Source of the DNA: Ischnura elegans
Taxonomy: Eukaryota; Arthropoda; Insecta; Odonata; Coenagrionidae
Direction of reading: 5' to 3'
NCBI RefSeq assembly: GCF_921293095.1
Contig: NC_060254.1
Span: 62,914,069-62,978,068 of the forward strand
DNA length: 64,000 bases
This document shows positions 60,101 through 64,000 of the stretch, in pieces. The translations under genes and the position numbers were made by a program. Under the pieces are notes generated by a model, which did no database searches, was not told the origin of the DNA, and worked only from the letters and a program-made list of their open reading frames with translations. Numbering within the stretch: the first letter of the stretch is position 1; the number at the start of each line of letters is the position of its first letter.

Positions 60101-63100
60101 TTAACGTAATATTTTGCTTCCCCATAGCTGATAACAACACCGGACACTTTTTGTATTTCGATTTAATGGTACTAAGCCATTCCTGAGTTTAAAGGGACTG
60201 CCTTATCACTCACGTCTTGATTTGACTTCAATGATTGCATGACGATTGTCGACGCGAGTTATTCTCCGAGGGCATAAACTCCCGTTCCGTTAAAAATAAA
60301 CGCTGGCCACCTAGCGGAGTTGAGCTAATATCTATTGAAGTTCCAACAATGTTTCATTTAAACCCACTGAAAATGAGATACAAGTTGAATCAGCTCTAAT
60401 AAGCACGCCGCGCAATCAACTTTCCCTCGCCTCCATTCGTCCCGCAGATGTGGGGTTAGCCCGCGGAATGAGACGTATGCTTTTACCATCGTGTTGAATC
60501 ACCATCGACTTACGTCCATACTAGAAGTACGACTATCTTTTTTGGATCACCTTGGAAGCCAAAATGTTGGCACGGGAGGATTTTGAACGGCTAATTTCGC
60601 CGTTATATTTTGCTGGGGCGAAGGAAAACATCCCGGTCAAGGCGAATGATTTTTTCTCTGTGGAGTTATCGCACAATTTGTGCATTGCGGGTGACTCACG
60701 TAAAGTTATTACCGTGGCTAGTCCCGGTATACTTAAATTCGTTCTCGTATTCATTTTTGTAACTCATTTAGACGAATAAATAACCTAACTTCATATTGCT
60801 CTAGTCGGGTTTTTCAAAACAAGTCGAAAGACAACTGTGTAAAATCAAGATTAGCGGCCTCTTTGGGGCTGGGGTTATGCTGCGCAAAATCGAAAAAACT
60901 GCGTAAAATCAAAAAAACTGCGTAAAATCAAGAAAAGATGTAAAATCGAAGTTTCGCCATTGGAATTCCCTATGCTTTCCGGCCGGACTTGAGTGTCGCT
61001 GCGTAAAAACGAGACTTGATGTAAAATCAAAGTGCGTAAAATCGAAGTTTTACTGTACATTCATACTTTCAATGGTGCTGGTGCATTAGGAGTAGGATAT
61101 TGGCAAGTATAATGAAAATTTTCTGCGAGAAATAGTGTAAAATGTGATTCTAGACAAGGATCTAAGTAATCTTAAATACTAGTCTTAACTAATCTTAAAT
61201 AAAAATAGTTTAGATTTTTTAGAATAAATCCAGCGCAATGGAGCATAGATCATATTTATTCACGGCAAAAATTAGCATTTGGAACAATATCACATGAGAT
61301 TAGGGGGAGGGAGTTGAGCCAAATCTCACGATATCTCACTATGGGGGAGGAGGGGTTAAAAAATTGCCAAAATCTCCTCATGTTATTAATGGACCTTCCC
61401 TGTCGTGCACCGAATTCTATAAGTGAATCACAATGTCTCTTCTGATTTAAAGTGAACAAACCTATTGGGCAGGTTGTACCTTCTTCCAAACATAAAGATT
61501 TTTGCATGCACCACTGATGCTAGGTGGGTAATGATTTTTTTGTTTGATTGGCTTCAGTTTATGCATAAAGTATTGCATTTTTTCTAGGAACGGGGAAAGA
61601 TGTGGAGGAGAATGAAGTCAACGAGAGTGATGCAAAGGAAACTCTTTCCAAAAAGTCTAAAGGAAAAGGGAAAGGGAAAAGTTCAAAAAGTATCTCAAAA
61701 GTGAAACCCAGAAAGGGTATCAAGGAATTTTTTAGTGTACAAAAGGCCATGGTTGTAGATACTATTGTTCTATCTGATGAGGAAGCTGAAGATGATGACT
61801 TTGTTGGAGCTGGGGTTTCAAAAGTCAAGTCTAAATTTGATGAGTGTGAGGATGGTGATGAAATCATAGCCATGGAAGAGGACATGGCGTCTCCCCCACG
61901 TTCACCCTCATCACCTTTGATTGAAGCTCTAAGTCCCTTTAAAGTAAACTGCCAAGCATCTCCTCATGAAGTGCTTCAAATTTCATCAAAGGTGCAGCCA
62001 GTTTTGAGTGATGTTAGTGCTATACCTTGTGACTTGCTGGCTTTGGAAAATACATTATCAGTTCTTTTTGTATCCATTTGCTGCAATGATTCAGAAGTAG
62101 ATTCACCTTACAGGTGCTCTGTCATTAAGTCACATTTTCAGATAAGACATCCAGTGCATTACTCTCACAATATGTCATCAAATTTCGAAATTGATTCAAT
62201 CACTGTAGATGCTCTTAAAAGTTTTGATCCTGAAAAAGAGGCAAAAAATATTGGCAAATGGTGCCCAAAGCCAGCCATTACTGAATGTAAAAATGCCGAC
62301 CATTCATTGACTAGGAATTATGGGGTGTCATCTGAGAAGAATGACCTTTTTGCATGGAACACCAGAAGTGATACCACATTGACATCAAAACGCCATACAA
62401 CACTTGTCAAAAATAAAAAAAACTTTGTCCAAGAGGAATGTAATAAATCAAAAGGTATTGATATTAAAATTTCGAATGAGATTAGGGATCTTGAAGTAAT
62501 TGACGTTTTTGACAGTGATGAAGAAATGGCCTGTTATCCTACTTCAACGAAAAAAAAGCCCTCTAAAACCCCAGTTGATGTGGCTGCAACAGCTGGAGAA
62601 GGGTTGCTTTGGAATGTGCTTGGTAGAAAAGAATGTAGGACTGAACGAGTTGCTGAAATAAATGACATAGGAATTACAAGTGATGGAATTGTGTTGAAAA
62701 AGGATTTCTTTGATTCAAAGAAGGCATCGTGCAACACTCTATGTGACAAAGATAACTTAAAGAAAAGGGAAGATACAAGTGGTTGTGATAGAAATAGTGG
62801 AAAAATAGATGAAGTTAAGAAGTTTAACCCACCCAACTGTAGTGATAAAATATTAAACTCTCCAGACATAATAGAAGATGGATATTTTGGATTGCAGGAA
62901 AGAACCCCAACAAAAGGCTCACCTGGGGTGATGAACGTGTCAAAGGATCAGTCATACAGCAATGCTGATATTCTTGGACAGCCTGTATTAGCAAGTTCAA
63001 CTCCCAAAGTCCATCGAAAGAATCTTTTTTCACCAAAATCACACTTACCTTCCCCAATCAGTCATCATCGAAAGAAATCCCCGGGTACTTTTGAAATTTT

Positions 63101-64000
63101 ACCAGCAAAAGATAATTTTTCAGAAAGTGAGCAACACTTCCCTTACCATTCTAGAGCAAGGTCACCCTCTTGTTTACCTTCCGGTATTAAAAAACTTGAG
63201 AAGTGGGGAAGAGTAACTACTGAAAGCATAGAGTATCCTAAATTTACTCTTGGGTCTGAATATGAATTTTCATCTTCGGATGAAACTATATTTGAGCCTG
63301 AAGGTGACCTTAATCTTGGAGAAGCCAATTTCAATTCCATTGAAATTCAAAATTCAGCAGGCAAGCGAGATATAGGCAAAGCACTTTTTGTGGGTGATAA
63401 TTCAAGTAATAAATATCTTCAACCAGAACAGATTCCAGGAATTCTACCACACAAGGTTGAAAAATCATCTGACCTTTTTGAAATGACATCAGCTGATGCA
63501 TCAAAAAGTATGTCTGTAAAAAATAAGCATTCAAATGTGCATAATGGTACATGTGATGATGTTTATGACCACTCTTTTACAATTACCCAAGCTGTGAATA
63601 TGTTGGCATGTGCTAAAAATCGTCCTTGCAGAAGGGAGGAGGAAGATTTAACTGATAGAAAGGAGGTAAAGTTGGAGGACCAAAATGAAACTCTTGTTTA
63701 CCATAAAAATACAGGCCCCCACAGTGAGGGTAGATCTCTCTTAACTAATGGAAAGTCTGTTAAAAAGGAAGAAGTGATATCACTGAAGGTTAAGGAAAAA
63801 TCTTTGCCTGTTAATAAAAATGTAACTTGCCTATCAAAGGAAAGTACTGAAGAAGTCGCTAATGTGGACCAAGTGAAGGCTGCTGATGAAGAGATAAATT
63901 TCGACATTGGAGAAGACATCTTATTAGATTTGAGTGCTGATCTTTTTGCTGAAGATAATGCGGACGGTGATGAAAATAGTGATGTTGAACCTGAGGTAGG
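36045..64000 (+). CDS. FANCM: FANCM/Hef/Mph1-family DNA translocase, 3' end beyond the window
   Basis: Fourteen exons in view: 36045-36100, 36184-36614, 36774-36941, 37576-37853, 39104-39250, 42122-42202, 43379-43538, 46868-47010, 47890-48039, 48788-48952, 49717-49926, 50650-50758, 53210-53338, and 61588 to at least 63995. Every junction is GT-AG with matching phase, giving about 1545 codons so far; vertebrate FANCM is about 2050 aa. FANCM is a nuclear SF2 helicase-fold translocase that remodels stalled forks and Holliday junctions, anchors the Fanconi anaemia core complex and recruits the BLM-TOP3A-RMI dissolvase. Walker A, DEAH, SAT and the motif VI arginines are all intact, so the ATPase should be active. 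The C-terminal ERCC4-like and HhH2 region would lie right of the window. The introns are heavily loaded with transposons. Confidence 0.95.
36184..39250 (+). CDS. FANCM: FANCM exons 2-5: helicase domain 1
   Basis: Residues about 19-360. An acidic, Trp-rich linker ([11 protein letters not shown]) leads to [17 protein letters not shown], the family's entry motif including the Q-motif region. Then come Walker A PTGLGKT (161-167, split by intron 2), motif Ia [10 protein letters not shown], motif Ib TPQVFANDL, the Walker B box DEAH (263-266) and motif III SAT (299-301). Exon 5 carries the conserved [17 protein letters not shown] segment that bridges to the insert domain. Segment order and spacing match vertebrate FANCM closely. 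Confidence 0.93.
36942..37575 (+). other. FANCM intron 3, nothing recognised
   Basis: 634-bp AT-rich intron between the Walker A exon and the DEAH exon, with no recognisable repeat. Introns 1 (36101-36183) and 2 (36615-36773) are short and plain. Confidence 0.7.
38067..38207. repeat. Perfect 55-bp inverted repeat (hairpin) in FANCM intron 4
   Basis: The arms 38067-38121 and 38153-38207 are exact reverse complements over 55 bp, separated by a 31-base loop that itself holds a further copy of GACAGCTTAAACTTA-type sequence. The absence of any mismatch implies a recent origin or ongoing homogenisation. In the FANCM pre-mRNA this would fold into a long perfect duplex. No flanking target duplication is visible. 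Confidence 0.9.
39418..41328. mobile_element. Inner TA-flanked transposon (1.9 kb) inserted in the outer element
   Basis: Ends CCGTATAAGCGCGTGTAAGA followed by GGCGCACC, and the complementary GGTGCGCCTCTTACACAAGC with TTATATGG, form TIRs of about 28 bp flanked by TA (39416-39417, 41329-41330). Just inside the left TIR the GTAAGAGGCGCACC block is repeated in inverted orientation (39474-39493). No intact transposase is seen; several short ORFs (such as 39835-40137) have no recognised domain. It is itself interrupted by a third MITE. Confidence 0.75.
40597..40893. mobile_element. Innermost MITE (297 bp) of the nested cluster
   Basis: GGCCCCTTGCACACACACCG at the left, continuing through GGACGGCCGGTAAAATATCGG, is matched at the right by the complement ending GTGTGTATGCAAGGGGCC. 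The TIRs are about 50 bp. The interior repeats ACCGG/CCGGT motifs many times (GCCGGCGACGGC, TTAGCCGGTGCCGGCGC). It is more GC-rich than the host element. Confidence 0.8.
42122..47010 (+). CDS. FANCM: FANCM exons 6-8: helical insert domain
   Basis: Residues about 361-488. The helical insertion between the RecA-like domains is characteristic of the Hef/FANCM/Mph1 branch and contributes to branched-DNA recognition. Recognisable blocks are [48 protein letters not shown] and [11 protein letters not shown]. Exon 8 ends with a Gln/Pro-rich stretch. Intron 7, between exons 7 and 8, holds the 1.3-kb pogo-like element. Confidence 0.88.
42448..42586. repeat. Fold-back repeat in FANCM intron 6
   Basis: Imperfect arms of about 65 bp (ATTATGAAATGT ... 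and ... ACATTTCATAAT) include matching CACATAAATTTAA and TGACCTAG(G)TTT blocks around a short centre with GACGTGCCATGTC. No coding capacity. The remaining intron 6 sequence (42203-43378) is AT-rich without further signal. Confidence 0.6.
45358..46655. mobile_element. Pogo/Tigger-like element (1.3 kb) in FANCM intron 7
   Basis: TIRs CAGTGGAACTTGGTTAGTAC and complement, flanked by TA (45356-45357, 46656-46657). The octamer TTAGTACG occurs at 45371, 45386, 45403, 45466, 45498, 46584 and 46601, and inverted at 46635, clustered in the subterminal zones. No intact transposase is found. The outer TIR core resembles that of 25293-25878. The flanking intron (43539-45355, 46658-46867) shows nothing else. 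Confidence 0.85.
47890..49926 (+). CDS. FANCM: FANCM exons 9-11: helicase domain 2
   Basis: Residues 489-663. Contains [11 protein letters not shown], motif [13 protein letters not shown] (across intron 9), [17 protein letters not shown], the motif V region [17 protein letters not shown] (608-624) and motif [10 protein letters not shown] (639-646) with both arginine-finger residues. These are the residues that couple ATP hydrolysis to DNA translocation, and none is altered. Confidence 0.93.
48114..48271. repeat. Short hAT-like MITE, copy 2, in FANCM intron 9
   Basis: Begins CAGTGGTGGATCCAG and ends CTCTGGATCTGCTGCTG, an imperfect inverted pair. The interior (GGGGTCCTAACAAAATT, GTGTAAATTAGATAC) matches the copy at 5559-5710. 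It is non-coding. Confidence 0.55.
50650..53338 (+). CDS. FANCM: FANCM exons 12-13: post-helicase linker
   Basis: Residues about 664-743. Exon 12 continues the second RecA domain into [20 protein letters not shown], which aligns in position with the P.....K.HKMF block of vertebrate FANCM. Exon 13 then becomes strongly basic ([17 protein letters not shown]). Vertebrate FANCM has a conserved MHF1-MHF2 (histone-fold) interacting region after this point with W-F and W-x-R-L-Y blocks; I do not recognise it here, nor an exon for it in intron 13. Confidence 0.8.
50877..52627. mobile_element. hAT-type element (1.75 kb) with exact 8-bp target duplication, FANCM intron 12
   Basis: ATTCTACT flanks the element exactly (50869-50876 and 52628-52635). 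The ends are CAAGGTTGATTTAAATCACG and the complement of CAGGGTTGATAAAAATCATG, typical hAT architecture. GATTTAAATC-type strings are reiterated near both ends. A stretch of about 115 bp (about 51845-51960) is duplicated in direct orientation at about 52395-52520 (TTGCCTCTTATTGTTTC ... GGAGAATCATAAA). No intact transposase ORF, so it is a non-autonomous or decayed copy. Confidence 0.85.
53518..56856 (+). mobile_element. piggyBac-like transposon (3339 bp) in FANCM intron 13
   Basis: Perfect 15-bp terminal inverted repeats (CCCTTTGAGTGCCAC / GTGGCACTCAAAGGG) abut TTAA on both sides (53514-53517, 56857-56860), the hallmark piggyBac target duplication. A perfect 12-bp subterminal inverted pair, CCAGAAGTGCCA, lies at 53563-53574 with its complement at 56810-56821. 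The left end also has palindromes at 53536-53547 and 53575-53592. The transposase reading region is 54420-56204, with a TATATAAAG promoter box at 54312-54320 and AATAAA at 56462-56467. The structure is complete, but the transposase is frameshifted. Confidence 0.95.
54420..56204 (+). pseudogene. piggyBac transposase, two frameshifts
   Basis: The region would encode about 594 aa but needs two reading-frame changes. The first (extra base or 2-base loss) lies between about 55183 and 55200, where the ATG frame runs into TGA at 55233-55235. The second, of opposite sign, is near an A-run at about 55615-55622, after which the original frame resumes to TAA at 56202-56204. An acidic, Ser-rich N-terminus precedes the DDE domain. 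Catalytic aspartates are present at IDES (55231), VVVDNFFTS (55489) and GGIDTSD (55806). The C-terminal cysteine-rich domain CVVC...CVKC...H..C...H.C is intact. Transposases of this family excise precisely at TTAA. The two net-cancelling shifts make this copy probably inactive unless they are assembly errors. Confidence 0.9.
57089..57440. mobile_element. hAT-type MITE (352 bp) with exact 8-bp target duplication
   Basis: CCCTAATA flanks it exactly at 57081-57088 and 57441-57448. The ends CAGGGTTTCCCAAACT and complement of CAGGGGTTCCCAAACT are typical of hAT elements. The interior has G-rich segments, including an uninterrupted run of 24 G at 57388-57411. Confidence 0.9.
57441..58866. other. 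G-tract-rich intronic block
   Basis: Long G homopolymers on the transcribed-sense strand lie at 57961-57973 (13), 58133-58144 (12), 58515-58524 (10) and 58591-58600 (10), with many shorter GGG/GGGG runs around 57500-57640. The minus-strand open stretch 58163-58561 encodes an Arg/Ser-rich, low-complexity peptide with no recognised domain, so I do not call it a gene. The block lies between the hAT MITE and the pogo-like element and may be part of an unrecognised repeat. Confidence 0.5.
59545..59800 (+). repeat. SINE copy (same family as 31874-32158), 5'-shortened
   Basis: Starts within the tRNA-like head at GGGTTCAAGTCCTGGCAG (B box GGTTCAAGTCC) and then follows the 31874 copy through the tail: GTGGAGGGCA, CCACTCTGTCCAGCAGATG, CTGGCTAATGCC and GTTACCTCCTTCCAA. 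It is inserted within the pogo-like element, so it is younger than that element. Confidence 0.7.
60564..60779 (+). CDS. Unrecognised 71-codon ORF inside the pogo-like element
   Basis: ATG at 60564 in context AAAATGTTGG, product starting [20 protein letters not shown] and later [20 protein letters not shown]. Base composition is less AT-rich than the surrounding intron, and a possible donor (CCCG|GTATAC, near 60725) follows about 54 codons. It does not resemble a pogo transposase. It may be a captured host first exon or chance; nothing else supports it as a functional gene. Confidence 0.25.
   Translation: MLAREDFERLISPLYFAGAKENIPVKANDFFSVELSHNLCIAGDSRKVITVASPGILKFVLVFIFVTHLDE
61588..64000 (+). 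CDS. FANCM: FANCM exon 14: long acidic, motif-bearing region
   Basis: An open reading frame of about 800 codons with no stop, beginning at an AG acceptor (61586-61587) and running to the right edge. A GT at 63996-63997 after an in-frame GAG could be the donor (GAG|GTAGG), in phase 0. Composition is typical of a disordered regulatory tail (Ser, Lys, Asp, Glu-rich). Short motifs in order: a basic KGKGKGK run, PIP-like RKGIKEFF (784-791, bases 61710-61733), SIM-like DTIVLSDEE (bases 61755-61784), a second SIM-like [11 protein letters not shown] (1045-1055, bases 62493-62525), SP/TP phosphosites, and [12 protein letters not shown] (1518-1529, bases 63912-63947), which resembles the RMI-binding MM2 motif. 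Confidence 0.85.

Larger units (their letters stand above)
58867..61055. mobile_element. Pogo/Tigger-like element (2.2 kb) in FANCM intron 13
   Basis: TIRs CAGTAAAACTTTGATTTTAC followed by GCA, and complement with one or two changes, flanked by TA (58865-58866, 61056-61057). The octamer GTAAAATC is reiterated near the ends: inverted at 58879, direct at 58918 and 58933, then 60839, 60903, 60922, 60940, 61021 and 61036. A SINE copy lies inside at about 59545-59800. No pogo-type transposase is visible; one ATG-started ORF (60564-60779) is listed separately. Confidence 0.85.

Noticed and set aside
61559-63919. Several minus-strand open stretches opposite FANCM exon 14
   Set aside because: They are antisense shadows of the long plus-strand reading frame, which is continuous with the FANCM exons in phase.
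1-64000. CRISPR arrays, bacterial operons, defence islands or viral gene clusters
   Set aside because: No regularly spaced direct repeats, no Shine-Dalgarno-led tandem genes and no viral structural or replication genes were seen; gene structure is intron-containing throughout.

Overview
The window is eukaryotic nuclear DNA, most likely from an insect or other arthropod. It has no bacterial operon structure. Coding sequence is split by GT-AG introns in an AT-rich background, and the spacers and introns are full of DNA transposons (piggyBac, pogo/Tigger-like, hAT, several MITEs), tRNA-headed SINEs and fold-back repeats. Three host genes are recognisable. I cannot name the species.

Layout: (1) 1-5220: the first exon and promoter of a minus-strand gene, probably a secreted or lysosomal beta-N-acetylhexosaminidase, whose other exons lie off the left edge. 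(2) 5250-18600: an intergenic repeat zone with three copies of one ~665-bp MITE, two shorter MITEs, two small hAT-like copies' left member, an inverted repeat cluster and small fold-backs. (3) 18950-30504: a complete seven-exon plus-strand gene for translation initiation factor eIF3 subunit J (256 aa), with a 9.6-kb fourth intron carrying a pogo-like MITE and a near-perfect hairpin insertion. (4) 30505-36044: the eIF3j 3'UTR and a spacer with two head-to-head SINEs and a perfect hairpin, ending in the CpG-richer FANCM promoter. (5) 36045-64000: the FANCM/Hef/Mph1 DNA translocase gene, fourteen exons in view, with the helicase core in exons 2-11 and a very long acidic exon 14 that runs to the right edge.

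FANCM is the most informative part. All SF2 helicase motifs are intact. The flanking regions carry short linear motifs that suggest reading of ubiquitin, SUMO and PCNA marks at stalled forks: an N-terminal UIM-like helix, a PIP-like box, two SIM-like motifs and a possible RMI-binding motif. Its introns hold a piggyBac element with perfect ends but a twice-frameshifted transposase, two hAT elements with exact 8-bp target duplications, a triple nest of transposons, two pogo-like elements with reiterated subterminal octamers, and a perfect 55-bp-stem hairpin. I see no sign of a wholly new multi-gene system. The candidates for novelty are the FANCM motif set, the transcribed long hairpins and the element-specific subterminal repeats.
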